DNA of 45,495 nt, taken from NCBI GenBank assembly GCA_958430865.1, contig CAUDNR010004463.1, forward strand, positions 675 through 46,169. Reading direction: 5' to 3'. A program made the translations under genes and the position numbers. Positions 33,460 through 45,351 of this stretch are shown here, one piece after another. Position 1 is the stretch's first letter. Each line of letters opens with the position of its first letter. Under the pieces are notes generated by a model. The model was not told the origin of the DNA. It did not search any database and saw only the letters and a program-made list of their open reading frames with translations. The DNA is from Entrophospora sp. SA101 (lineage: Eukaryota > Glomeromycota > Glomeromycetes > Entrophosporales > Entrophosporaceae).

Positions 33460-33708
33460 TTATTCAGTGTCACAACTCTCGTTTACCACTGTTTCATTCT
33501 CATTATTATCATCATTTTCAATGTTGTACGAATTTTCTACTGCATCCGTATAACCTTTATTGTTGCTGACAACTTCGTTCATTGTATGTGTCAGTTTCGT
33601 TGCCCTTGATGTGCTTGATTCTTCCTGTGGGTCATGGTCTGCACTTCTTCTTTTTTTAACTGACTCCCCGATGTGATTTGTGGTCTTTCTCTTGCTGTTG
33701 GAACTCAT
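33460..33708 (-). CDS. Small protein with bipartite NLS-like motif, uncharacterised
   Basis: 82 residues from a proper ATG (MSSNSKRKTTNHIGESVKKRR). The two basic clusters resemble a bipartite nuclear localisation signal. The rest is hydrophilic with an acidic Asn/Glu-rich end. It could be a small nuclear protein, a first exon or a fragment. The neighbouring minus-strand open patch at about 33210-33070 might be a further exon, but no splice model was confirmed. Confidence 0.35.
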   Translation of the reverse strand: MSSNSKRKTTNHIGESVKKRRSADHDPQEESSTSRATKLTHTMNEVVSNNKGYTDAVENSYNIENDDNNENETVVNESCDTE

Positions 33709-34633
33709 GAATTGTTCCTCAAAATCCAGATGTTTGGATTTTAATGCTTTGCGTGGGGATTTCTTATCATCGTTGTTGTTGGTCTTTTCAACCCTCGGGT
33801 AAGTCCACTCGATTTCGCTTTATCAATTTTTCAAATAATTATATAGGCGGGCTTGGTAGAAGTAAGTGTTAAAGTCAAGATCTATTTGCAAATCAAGTTT
33901 CCAAAATTAACGTTTTATTATAGGCGGGTTTGATCAAAGTAAGTCTTAAAGTCGAGATTTACGAAGCTGTTTGTAAAATATATTAATTAAAGTTTTATTA
34001 TTATCAATTATTCAATAACTATATAGGTGGGTTTGATCGGTCAAGATCTATATAATTAGATTGTTAATAGTTAATAATGGAATTTTATTACATGCAAAAA
34101 AAAGTTTTTTTGAGTTGTAAATTTTGTTTTATTAAATAAATTTGTTGGATTTTTTCATATATCGTTCATGCTTCCTCTTGATCGTATATCTTAAATTGAT
34201 CGCGTTTATAATCATTTTGATATTCGTTATATTAAGGTTATTTTGATTATATCGAGATATATGATCAAGAGAAGAGTTAGGAAGAGAGTTATTCTTCAAC
34301 CAAGTCGAAAATCAACTCTTTAAATACATTTTAGAGTAGTACAATTTAATTTATTAGACTATTTCAAATGGTTGCTTCCAACTTCTTAAATTCGAACCAT
34401 TTGTTATTGAAACAATTGTTCATGAAGTGATTGTTGACAAAATGAATCAAACCCACATTAAATGTTTTATTTTTAAATTCACGATTTTAATTGGTCAATC
34501 AATCAACAATTGCGTGGTTTAAAATTTTGTGTTACCAGAAGGGTCTCTCCTATAATAGTAATAACGTTGTATAATAATAGCGAACAATTATTTCATGTGG
34601 CCGAATGTAGAATGTTGAGTTCTGTGCGCTGAA
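33709..34633. other. Spacer with TATAGGCGGGTTTGATC repeats
   Basis: Holds three imperfect repeats that start near 33843, 33922 and 34024. Otherwise it is AT-rich and non-coding as far as can be seen. Confidence 0.5.
33843..34060 (+). repeat. Three diverged ~80-100-bp repeats
   Basis: Each begins TATAGGYGGGYTTGRT and continues with AAGTAAGT-TTAAAGTC-AGAT, then an AT-rich stretch. The third copy lacks the AAGTAAGT part. Spacing is about 79 and 102 bp. Confidence 0.65.
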
Positions 34634-34951
34634 ATGGCCCGAGAGGAACTCTACGAAAAAATAACAAAAAAAAAAGTTTGGACGGCTGTCCTATTTATAT
34701 GTTTCGAATTTAATAAAATAGACTATTGTCTTGGCCCGAATGATGTCATTTTTTTTGCTCTTTGCGACGAAGAAGACGCAAAACCCAACTTAATTGAATT
34801 TTATTCTCGTGTAGCACGGTATGTGTGTTTTGTGACACGAAAAGAAAAAGCTCACATTGCGTTCTCAGTTATAAACTCGTTATTGATTTATTTGCATAAA
34901 TTTTTTTATAAGAAAATTTTCCAGGTCACAGTTCCTTACCAAATGTCGTAA
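34634..34951 (+). CDS. Uncharacterised ORF cut by a tandem-repeat junction
   Basis: ATG at 34634 (MAREELYEKITKKKVWTAVL), then a coding-like stretch LCDEEDAKPNLIEFYSRVARYVCFVTRKEKA. From 34877 the frame runs into the 1,086-bp repeated unit and ends at 34951 with a lower-quality hydrophobic tail. The part before 34877 may be the remaining 5' end of a gene cut by the duplication. No family recognised. Confidence 0.3.
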   Translation: MAREELYEKITKKKVWTAVLFICFEFNKIDYCLGPNDVIFFALCDEEDAKPNLIEFYSRVARYVCFVTRKEKAHIAFSVINSLLIYLHKFFYKKIFQVTVPYQMS

Positions 34952-35962
34952 TTCTTGTAATCAGTCAAACGATATGTGTCGTTTCACAGCAAAAACTACC
35001 TCTGGGGTCATCTGACCAAAATCGAGTTTTTACATATAAATTATAATTGGTGAAAATATTAGACCCTATTTGCTTAATAAACGTGGCTTGCTCTAAAACA
35101 AAAGGTATTAAAGGAATTGATTGTAAGAGAGCGTGTGGGATTTGGAAGAAGCCTTTCTGGGAAGCTTGATTGTTTGGCTAACGGGGGTGCATTTGCAACA
35201 TTTTATATATAGTTGTCTAATTTATTTTCTTGATTTCTGATTTACTGAAATTAAATAACAATTAAGTCAGTGAGAAAGAGTTCGAGAGCCAGTTTATCTA
35301 GAGCGGGTACAAATGAGAGTAAAAAATGTTTTTTATTGCATATAATAATGTCCAAATCTTCTTAAAAAGGGCTTCGTAATGAAAATATTCGTACTCAAGA
35401 ATAATTTAGCTATAACAGATTAATGATAAGATATTTAAAACTGATTACTTTATGCAGAATAACTTAGGAATGTATATTCATTTAATTAAATGACATTCAA
35501 TAAGCAAAATATATAATTTGTATTATAAATATAAATATCATCTTTGATATTTTACATCTAAAAATATATTAACCAGAATTATAATAAACTTTAGATTGGC
35601 TTTAAAGAAATTAACGCTCAATAATCACTTTTTCAAGGTTAAACTGTCTTAGCATAGTTAACACTTGGTATGATTGATTGTTAATATACTACTAAAACTT
35701 CAGAAGATATATTACGGGAAGTGTAGTTACATAGTAACATCGTGCTTTGAAAGTTTAAAACTCAATGCAAAACTATTCTCCGAGTTACTTGGTAAATAAT
35801 TTAACTAAATATAATTTAATTGATAAGTTTATTGGTGGACATAGTTGGTCTCCTTCACCATGAAAGGAATATTTATAGGGCCAGGAATTAAATTTCCTAC
35901 CAAACAAATAAGGCTCCAACCATATGCGCTGATTTTATTTGAACCCAAAATTCACTGCAGCA
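34877..35962 (+). repeat. 1,086-bp repeat unit, copy 1
   Basis: It begins TCGTTATTGATTTATTTGC and ends ATTCACTGCAGCA. It recurs at 36238-37323 (offset 1361) without visible difference. Its last 275 bp (35688-35962) are tandemly repeated at 35963-36237. Its last 81 bp are homologous to the innermost end of the left arm in inverse orientation. Confidence 0.95.
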
Positions 35963-36237
35963 ACTACTAAAACTTCAGAAGATATATTACGGGAAGTGTA
36001 GTTACATAGTAACATCGTGCTTTGAAAGTTTAAAACTCAATGCAAAACTATTCTCCGAGTTACTTGGTAAATAATTTAACTAAATATAATTTAATTGATA
36101 AGTTTATTGGTGGACATAGTTGGTCTCCTTCACCATGAAAGGAATATTTATAGGGCCAGGAATTAAATTTCCTACCAAACAAATAAGGCTCCAACCATAT
36201 GCGCTGATTTTATTTGAACCCAAAATTCACTGCAGCA
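35688..36237 (+). repeat. 275-bp tandem duplication
   Basis: Units 35688-35962 and 35963-36237 appear identical and both begin ACTACTAAAACTTCAGAAG. A third copy forms the end of the second 1,086-bp unit (37049-37323). Confidence 0.95.
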
Positions 36238-37323
36238 TCGTTATTGATTTATTTGCATAAATTTTTTTATAAGAAAATTTTCCAGGTCACAGTTCCTTAC
36301 CAAATGTCGTAATTCTTGTAATCAGTCAAACGATATGTGTCGTTTCACAGCAAAAACTACCTCTGGGGTCATCTGACCAAAATCGAGTTTTTACATATAA
36401 ATTATAATTGGTGAAAATATTAGACCCTATTTGCTTAATAAACGTGGCTTGCTCTAAAACAAAAGGTATTAAAGGAATTGATTGTAAGAGAGCGTGTGGG
36501 ATTTGGAAGAAGCCTTTCTGGGAAGCTTGATTGTTTGGCTAACGGGGGTGCATTTGCAACATTTTATATATAGTTGTCTAATTTATTTTCTTGATTTCTG
36601 ATTTACTGAAATTAAATAACAATTAAGTCAGTGAGAAAGAGTTCGAGAGCCAGTTTATCTAGAGCGGGTACAAATGAGAGTAAAAAATGTTTTTTATTGC
36701 ATATAATAATGTCCAAATCTTCTTAAAAAGGGCTTCGTAATGAAAATATTCGTACTCAAGAATAATTTAGCTATAACAGATTAATGATAAGATATTTAAA
36801 ACTGATTACTTTATGCAGAATAACTTAGGAATGTATATTCATTTAATTAAATGACATTCAATAAGCAAAATATATAATTTGTATTATAAATATAAATATC
36901 ATCTTTGATATTTTACATCTAAAAATATATTAACCAGAATTATAATAAACTTTAGATTGGCTTTAAAGAAATTAACGCTCAATAATCACTTTTTCAAGGT
37001 TAAACTGTCTTAGCATAGTTAACACTTGGTATGATTGATTGTTAATATACTACTAAAACTTCAGAAGATATATTACGGGAAGTGTAGTTACATAGTAACA
37101 TCGTGCTTTGAAAGTTTAAAACTCAATGCAAAACTATTCTCCGAGTTACTTGGTAAATAATTTAACTAAATATAATTTAATTGATAAGTTTATTGGTGGA
37201 CATAGTTGGTCTCCTTCACCATGAAAGGAATATTTATAGGGCCAGGAATTAAATTTCCTACCAAACAAATAAGGCTCCAACCATATGCGCTGATTTTATT
37301 TGAACCCAAAATTCACTGCAGCA
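36238..37323 (+). repeat. 1,086-bp repeat unit, copy 2
   Basis: Copy of 34877-35962. It runs into the right arm: from 37243 its sequence is also arm sequence. Confidence 0.95.
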
Positions 37324-39149
37324 TGATCAAACGTTATGAATACTTTATACTAGCAACAACCAATTGATTTGACGGGCTATCGAATAGTACAATAGTTTTT
37401 TTAGCGGAGCAAATAAATTTTAAAAATACTTGTGTTTAATGTCAGACACAATGAGATATAAGGTTTGAAAAAAGGGTCCAAAAAACCAAATCAGCTGATA
37501 TGCAAATTGATAAATTCGCCTAATTCTTGGATCGTTTCATTTGAATCAATATATAAATTGATCCAATGAATCCATTATTTGATTTGATTTGATTTGATTG
37601 ATTCAATCTGATTCAGATCAATACATAAATACTAATACTAATATTATCTAATGCATATAAATAAATTAATACAATGGGAATTCTTTGTTTTGGCAAATCT
37701 TGTTATCGCGTTATGTCAAATTACTTGTCAGTTCGGCTCAATCTGGTTTTAGAGTTTAAGCAAATTGAACTTTTTTAAAAACAGGCTTTTGAGCAATCAA
37801 ATTCGAATATAAATTACGCAATATTAATATATTTATTATTTGCTGTTAATTTTCTTGAACAAGTGTTTCAAACATTGCTAATAAATTAAATTATGACGTA
37901 ATCTTAAAATAGAATTTGTGTTTAAACTCAGTTTAATTATGCTCGACCGAAGCAGATTAACATCTCTAGTTACAAAGTATCTTTAAAATTTTTGCTATGA
38001 TTTTAAATGCAATTTTTGGCTTATTCGTTCTTGTTATCAGGTAAATAATTTTTTTTTCTTTAATTCAATATATTCTTAAACGATAAACTGATTATATCAC
38101 ATGATTATAATATAAAGTTGCACAAAATAAGTTTGTTTATTTCTGCCAGTGATTACATAGGACCTACCTGATAATTTACAATTGATTGATGAGTCCGACT
38201 TATCGAGTTTATAACTTACTTAAGAACAGGTTTGAAACATTTTGACAATATGATATCCACTTCTTTTGCTGATCATCCACCCAATCCAAGGATCTACATT
38301 CTCAAAACGTGAGGTTCAAGAAACAAATCGTCAGTTTCACATGATATATTATTTATAAATTTCGATTTTTGATTAGTTTTTCCACGATATGAAAAGCTTA
38401 TTGCACATGCACGTTATAGTGGACTTTTTTTATAATACCCTTATAATTAATTGTCTCTTGTTACAATAGGGAAAAAACAAAAATTTACATATGGAACTGA
38501 CAAGCTTTGACTATTTATTAATAGTAGATAATTATAGCATAGAAACGGTTGAAATGATTAATGATGATGAGATAATACAATTGTTCTAAATATCATTCAA
38601 AATTTAAATATTTGCAACAAAACAAAATTCGATATAATTAATAATTTTTTTTGATAAATTTTCAAAACTATAACGCGGTTTACTTGATAAGTCGCCACCT
38701 TCACATAACCAACTTGTCAAGTTTACATATTGACTATATATTAAAAATATAAATTCTAGACAATGAAATTATTCCATACGCATTCAACTTTTAATCAAAT
38801 ATTTAACAATTTTTTTAATAATAAAACTTATTAATTAATACATTAAATAAAATACCACGCCCCTCCATCGCAATGATACTGTCGTAGCCAACCAATCCAA
38901 TGCCACGTCCAAAGTGATTACAACCAACAAATACTAAAGCTACTACTACTGCTAACATACATGAATTTAAAAAATTGGTTTTTCATAATATTAACAAAAA
39001 ATGAAAGCATCACGCCTAAAGAAATTTTTGCGGGTAGTTTTCTTGAGAAGCGGACTAAATCAAACATTTAAAAAAAAAAAAATTAACTAATACTAAAACT
39101 ACTACTAATAATAAATAATTCTATTACTAAGAAGCTAATAATTCGACTA
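37324..39149. other. Inner right arm, no gene seen
   Basis: Mirror of 6347-8167. It holds no credible gene. The first ~350 bp are the diverged portion, with a 10-bp insertion near 37440 and three AAATC units (GATTT on this strand) against four on the left. Confidence 0.5.
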
Positions 39150-41776
39150 TTAATAATAATATAAACCTGATTTAGTCTGCTTCACTACCAATCCTCGTTG
39201 AGTCCGTACCGTCTGTACCTTAGGTCTTCTGCCTTCCATGACAAATGAATAAAGTACTGGTAAAAAATTAAAATAAATGATAATGATAATGAAGGATACA
39301 ATAATTAAGCAAAATTAAAGATGATGATGTCAATAAAGTAGATAAATTGATGATTAAAGCGTTAATATTTCTAAATCCAAAATCATAATTATAATCAATT
39401 CGAACAAATATCGAATCAATTTGTTACCAACTATCTGGATAAATCAACAAACACCAAAACCAAAAAATCCAATAATGCCTCTCCTCATCGGCTCAACTTC
39501 TCTTTCCTCCATAACCAGCCCTTTGTTTCTAACTAAATATTATCCCTCCTTTGATGGCTAAATAACGTGCGTTCGTAATAAAATGTTGCCCTAACTTTAA
39601 AATTATTATTTATCATGACAATTAGTATAGCGTTTTAACTAATCAGTTATTAATTATCAATTATTATATAATTGATTATTTACCTGACACTTGTTAAAAA
39701 CTAGCATAAGCTTAAATAAAGGAAAGTAAAAACGCTCAAGAAATCGATGGTATATATGAAGGTGGGGATAGTAATAAAGCTAAACTAAAGCTAGAATAAA
39801 ACTAAACTAAAGTTAAAATAAAGCTAAAATAAAAATTAAACTAAAGCTAGAATAAAACTAAATTAAAGCTGAAATAAAACTAAACTAAAACTAAAAAAGC
39901 TAAAGCGAATCAATGAACAAAAGAATTAGAAAAGGTGTGAATGGAAGCGCGAATAAAAATGGAGGTATAAATAAAGACCGAATATGATCGAATGTGTCAG
40001 AAAAGAATTGGTGTGAATGAATGTGTAAATAAAGGCGTAAAAGAAAATATAAAGTAACACAAGAACTAGCACATATATGAATATATAAATGACTATTACT
40101 ATATAAAGGACTATATAAAAGAGCATATAAAGGAATATATAAAGGAGTATATAAAGGAGTATATAAAGAAATTGAAGAAAACGACCCGCTAATATAATAT
40201 GTAAAATAAATAAATAATAATAGTCAATATCACGCAAACAAATTATCATTTCTTCAAGAATTAAATATTTAGAGTTACACGTACTTTTACTTTCAGAAAA
40301 CTTGCACAAATCAATCCACTATTTCCAGATAGTATACTCCACCTATTGTAATAAAATATTGAATTATATATTTTAATTTCATAAATATTCAATAAATCAT
40401 AAAATTATAAACCCGTCCGCCCATATAATTGATTTATTATTATAATAAGACTTACTGCCATGTGGAATAAAAATAAGCCGATCAATACATTAAGTGTCTG
40501 ACCCTATTTTGGTCAAAAGTTGAGCAACGTCTCGCAACAATACCTCAGGGAGAAGCGGCTGTTTGCAGTACTGTTCGGGACAAAAGCGCATCAGGACGGA
40601 GGGATGAAAAAAAAGAACCAATCGGAGGAAGAGTTGAGCCGGAAATGAACGCACGAACAACCTCATTGGCAGTAGAGCTCTTTTACTCACTTGTCCTTTA
40701 CGAATAAAATATTAAAAGAAAAAATAATAATAATGTTTAAATAAATTAAAATGAGAAGAATAAAATTTTATTTGATGATTTTATTACATATTCCCAGAAT
40801 GGGTAATCTTATTATTATTATTATTATTAAAATAAAATACTGCAGCTATATACAATAATGTTATAACTATAAATATAATATAATAATAATAATAATAATA
40901 ATATAACAGAGGGAAGGTCTTGTCGTCGTCGAAGGATAGAATGGATGTTGCTGAAGAAGAATAAAATGGATGATGTTGGTGGAGAAGGAAATTCTTACTG
41001 CTTGCTTTTTGAAAGAGGGGAAACCTAAGTGTTATTTATATATTTTATTTTCAATTGTTATTGTTACGATCTGCCATGCGCGCGTGAATCTTTCTCATGT
41101 CTCTCATGTCTCTTGTGTCTCCCCTAAAAAATAAAAAACAAGTGATTTTTATTTTTAGGGTTTGATATAAAGTTTGACTCACTGTGTGACTGGTTGATTG
41201 AAGAAAATCTTTCCAAATTTCGTAATTTGCAGTAGCCGCGGTAATAACCTATATAGTTTCCTGGGGTCCTTTTTATACGCGTTGTTATTATTGTACAAAA
41301 GTCTAACTAAATAATAAGATTAACTAATTAGCCTCGTGGAATGCACAAGTTCGTGGAATTATGATTAGTAATAATTGCAATTGCAACAAGAAGAAGATCA
41401 TGAGAAAATAAAACTTAAGGTCGCTAACACTATCATATAGTTGCTCCTTTTGCAGGATTAACTTTGTAAGGCCGTTCAAATTTAATTATTTGTTTATCAT
41501 TCCCCCCCAGATTTTCAAAATTTTAAACAATTATAAAACACGTAATTTAACCGTGTAACAAAAGTAGCCAGAGAAACTTTTTTTATAAAACACGTGACTT
41601 TTGTGTTCAAAACATTTTTGGAAAAATAATTTTCTCTGCCGATCACTCTAGTGATTAAAGGCTTTTCATTGGTGTTTATTTTATTTTATTTTGTTTAAAT
41701 TTCTCCCTTACCTTTTAACAGGGGTGTCTGGGTGGTTGTGTGGTTATGTGTGTAACCCCAATTTTAATTATAGTTG
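39150..41776. other. Right-arm mirror of small ORFs and minisatellites
   Basis: Contains the mirror copies of the 22- and 29-codon ORFs (39444-39512 and 39150-39239, minus), the two minisatellites (39771-39906, 40091-40171) and the GC-richer patch at 40490-40690. There is no independent gene. Confidence 0.6.
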
Positions 41777-42142
41777 GCTCGGTCTAAAGACCTCCTAAAA
41801 TTTTGGGCAAATTGTAAAAGTATAGAAGTCATTTTCTGTCCTATCTTTTAAAACAATAGCTCTATTAGTAGATAGAATATGTATTTGGTTTTAATGCAAT
41901 AAAGAGATTTTCTCAAAAAAATTATTTGTTGTAGAGTTCTATATATATTCTTTTTTAAAACATGTACTTTACCATGCTCATGAGAAATTTGAGCGCTAGG
42001 ATCATTGCTAAATTTAGACTAATACTCGACCATCATATCTAAATTTGGCAGTAAGGAAAATAATTTTTTAGTCAAATCACGAAATCGCAATTTTTTGAAA
42101 TTTGAGCGCGTGGCGCAGCATTAGTCAGTCTTTAGACCGAGC
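41777..42142 (-). mobile_element. MITE-like element 2, right copy
   Basis: Mirror of 3354-3719 with the same 15-bp inverted ends. Confidence 0.65.
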
Positions 42143-42281
42143 TAACCATAGTAGATTGGATCATGGTTTACCGGTAAGAGGTTTAACCTTAGGATCGACG
42201 TCTCGAATGGTAAGGTTATCCCTTGTTTTAATATATAGTAAAATGCGGATAATAAACATAATAAAATTAATGTCCCACCAC

Positions 42282-42537
42282 CTAGGGATGAGGAAGTTTG
42301 GTTTGGTTTGGTTTGGTTTTGTGGAACCGGTTTAAACGGTTTGAACGGTTTTATTAAAATACCAAGAAAGGCAACGAATTTCATTCCTTTTTGGAAATAC
42401 GCCCCATACCAAAAACCAGTTTTCATTAACACATAAAAATATTTTATTTCACACTTTGAACACGTATATATAATTGGGTTCGAGGTTCCAAAAACCAAAC
42501 CAAAAAAACCAGAGGTTGGTTTCAAACCCATCCCTAG
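42282..42537 (-). mobile_element. MITE-like element 1, right copy
   Basis: Mirror of 2959-3214 with CTAGGGATG / CATCCCTAG ends. Confidence 0.6.
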
Positions 42538-43980
42538 TCCCACCTTAACTGTAAATCTTGTTTCGGTAGGTGAAATAAAACCACATTCACATTAAATTGA
42601 TTTACTACCTATTGAAGTCTTTAAGAGCATTGTAATTTAGTAAATTATAATTTATTGTCATCATATTTACCATATATTTGCTTTAGTGTTATTAACAACT
42701 ATTATTATATATTTAAAATAAAATGGTTTATTGAAAGATAACAAATATAACAGCTGATTTATAATGAGCCGAGAATCATTATTTAAATTTTATTAAATAT
42801 AAAACATATTAATTAGGAGTATGAATATATTACTTTATATATCAAAATTTAATCATATCGAAATTTAACAACATCGAAATTTAACAGCATCATAATTTAA
42901 CAACATCATAATACATCATTAATAATCGATATGAATAAATTATTGAAATTTAACTAAAATGATTAATTAATATTGATTAATCTTTATTATGTTAAATTTT
43001 TTACAGTAGTAATTAGCCACTATATAAAAGTATAACTAAATGCAACACTAAAATAACTCCAGCGCCCAATTTTACTAGTTTCAGTTCTAAATTTATCATA
43101 TAAGTATTATTAATTAGTAAAAATAAAGTAATCATATTAAATTTATAAATATTAAACAAATTGAACCGCTATTAATAAAATAATGAATCATAATTCGGTT
43201 CTTCTTGAATTGTTTCTCTATCTTCTTCTTTTTCAACGTTCTTTCACAATAACATATAACAATTGAATAATTACCCCCCCGTTGTTAATAATTAAATAAA
43301 CACATTACGAATTTTTTGCATAATTAAGAGGAAAAGCCACTGTGAATTGTTTCATGATCCTCCCTGATGGTTAGTGGTCTGGCCAACCTTTAATCATTAG
43401 TTAGGAACCCCCCCATTTGATTGTTCTATGTTGCTTGTAGGGACGCCTCAAGTGGTATAGTTTGTAAATATTTCTTGTATATATTCTTTTTTTATTTTAT
43501 CATATTAGGCTGTGTGTCTATAGTGCTTAGCATTAGCACTACAGTAGGAACTGCGCAATAGAGTATTTTGAGAATGCTCCTGAGCTGTGTGCAGAGACGG
43601 AGAAACTTTATAATTATTGGACTTTATGCTTTATATTTTATATATATATATATTTATTGGACACGTCACGAGCTGGTAACTGGAATTTACTCGCTCGCAT
43701 TTTGACGACGACGACAAGTGGAAGAAACGGGATAAGTGGTAATAAAAATATTACCCATGAAAACATGAGAGGAAGCATTAACACCATAGCCACCGAACGA
43801 AAGGAAGAGTAAATACTATCACCACCGAAAGACACTGTATGCTATTATCATATACTATATAATTAATGGCTGAAGAAGCCTAGACGTAAAATTCTGGAGA
43901 TAAAAAAGCAAACGAAGTAAACTGTACCTTGAGAATAACTAGTGATGTATAGTAGTAAAGGATAAGGGACAAGAGATCAG
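42538..43980. other. AT-rich right-arm segment, no gene seen
   Basis: Mirror of 1516-2958, including the 17-bp array (42840-42909) and two runs of seven C. No gene seen. Confidence 0.5.
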
Positions 43981-44200
43981 GAAAGGTTAGGACTAAAATT
44001 ATACTGTTAGAATATAGAAGCGTTCAAGAAAGGCTACGAAGAAAATTATATTTTTAAAAATAAACGAAGTTTTCAAGGAAGACTATAACTAAAAACAATA
44101 CTTTTAGAATCAAAGAAGCGCTCAGGGAAGGTTATGACGAAAAATATACCCTTAGAATTAAAGAAGCGCTAAGGAAAGGTTATGACGAAAAATAGATCGA
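43981..44200 (-). repeat. 48-bp minisatellite, right copy
   Basis: Mirror of 1296-1515. On the plus strand two adjacent units read in frame as KEALREGYDEK-type 16-residue blocks, then a TAG. Confidence 0.7.
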
Positions 44201-44587
44201 AGAAATTATTTTAAAAATTTTAATAACGTTCAAAAAGGTTAAAATTCAAAAATTCAAAAAGGTTAAAATTCAAAATTCAAAAAGGTTAAAATTCAAAAAT
44301 TCGAAATTCAAAATTCGACCCTTTTATACGGAAGAATTTATCAGACACCCTGTCACGGAAAAGTATCTTAGCACTAGGAACATGAACAAACATGAAAATT
44401 CAATTACCGAAATATTGCATAAAACCATTATGATTAGCAAAACAAAATCTAAACAAAGCACAAACGAACCATAAGACTAAATAAACCTGTTCAATTCAAA
44501 TAGAATGATTCTTCGGAAAATAGTTCAAAAAAAAAAGGGGACCTACGAAAATTTAAAAATATACATTCGGAAAGTTTTAATTAAAGA

Positions 44588-44695
44588 ATGGAAATAAATG
44601 AAGAAATGGATACCGAAAGGATAATGGGATCTTTGATGGAGAACAAATGCGATAATGCAAGAAGGAAGAAACGTCAAAACAAGTGGCCGTTATAG
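44588..44695 (+). pseudogene. Short charged ORF remnant, right copy
   Basis: Mirror of 801-908: a 35-codon ATG frame with an acidic start and a basic RRKKRQNK cluster. Confidence 0.25.
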
Positions 44696-45048
44696 GATCA
44701 AAGTTTTGAAAAATAAATTATAATTAGGAAATGTAAAATGCCGATAAATAATAACTGTAATTAAATAGCAAGAAAGAATTTTGAGCATTAGTAGAACACT
44801 GTGTTTGAATTAAAAAAAGAGCTAAGACGCTAGAAGAAGAAACATAATAATAAATGAAAGCGTAAAAAACGAAGAAATTAAAATTTTGTTATTCTAATTC
44901 ATGTGGGAGTAAACCAGTTTGTTATTAATTTATTAACATACAATGAATCAAAACCGAGAGATGAAATAAACAAATTTACGAAGAAATAAATTAATTGTAG
45001 CAACTCTAGAAGGAAAATTGCAATAAAATACTTGAAGAACTAATTACT

Positions 45049-45351
45049 ATGAGTGCGGCTAGTACAAGTGCAAATTCTAGTGGCTGAAGGAGCCAAACGG
45101 AAAGTACATAATTACACCATAACAAGAATCAAACAGAGATGAAGGAAATAAGCAAGCAATATGACAATCGATGGACCAAAGAATTGTATCAAACACGAAA
45201 GGAATAGAACGTTGAAAAATTGGAAATTCAAGGTCAAGTGGACTTGGAACTAAAGGAAAAAAGGAAGAAAAGAAACGGGAGATGGAAAAGAAATAATTCC
45301 ATCGGGATGATGAATAGTAACATGCGTTTATCTAGATTTTGTAAGAAATAA
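45049..45351 (+). pseudogene. Decayed Lys/Glu-rich ORF, right copy
   Basis: From ATG 45049 to TAA 45349-45351 one frame stays coding-like but has stops at 45085 (TGA), 45109 (TAA) and 45205 (TAG). After the second stop the charged segment NQTEMKEISKQYDNRWTKEL and then LEIQGQVDLELKEKRKKR resemble a coiled-coil tail. It reads toward the right end of the window, as the mirror copy reads toward the left end. Confidence 0.4.
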
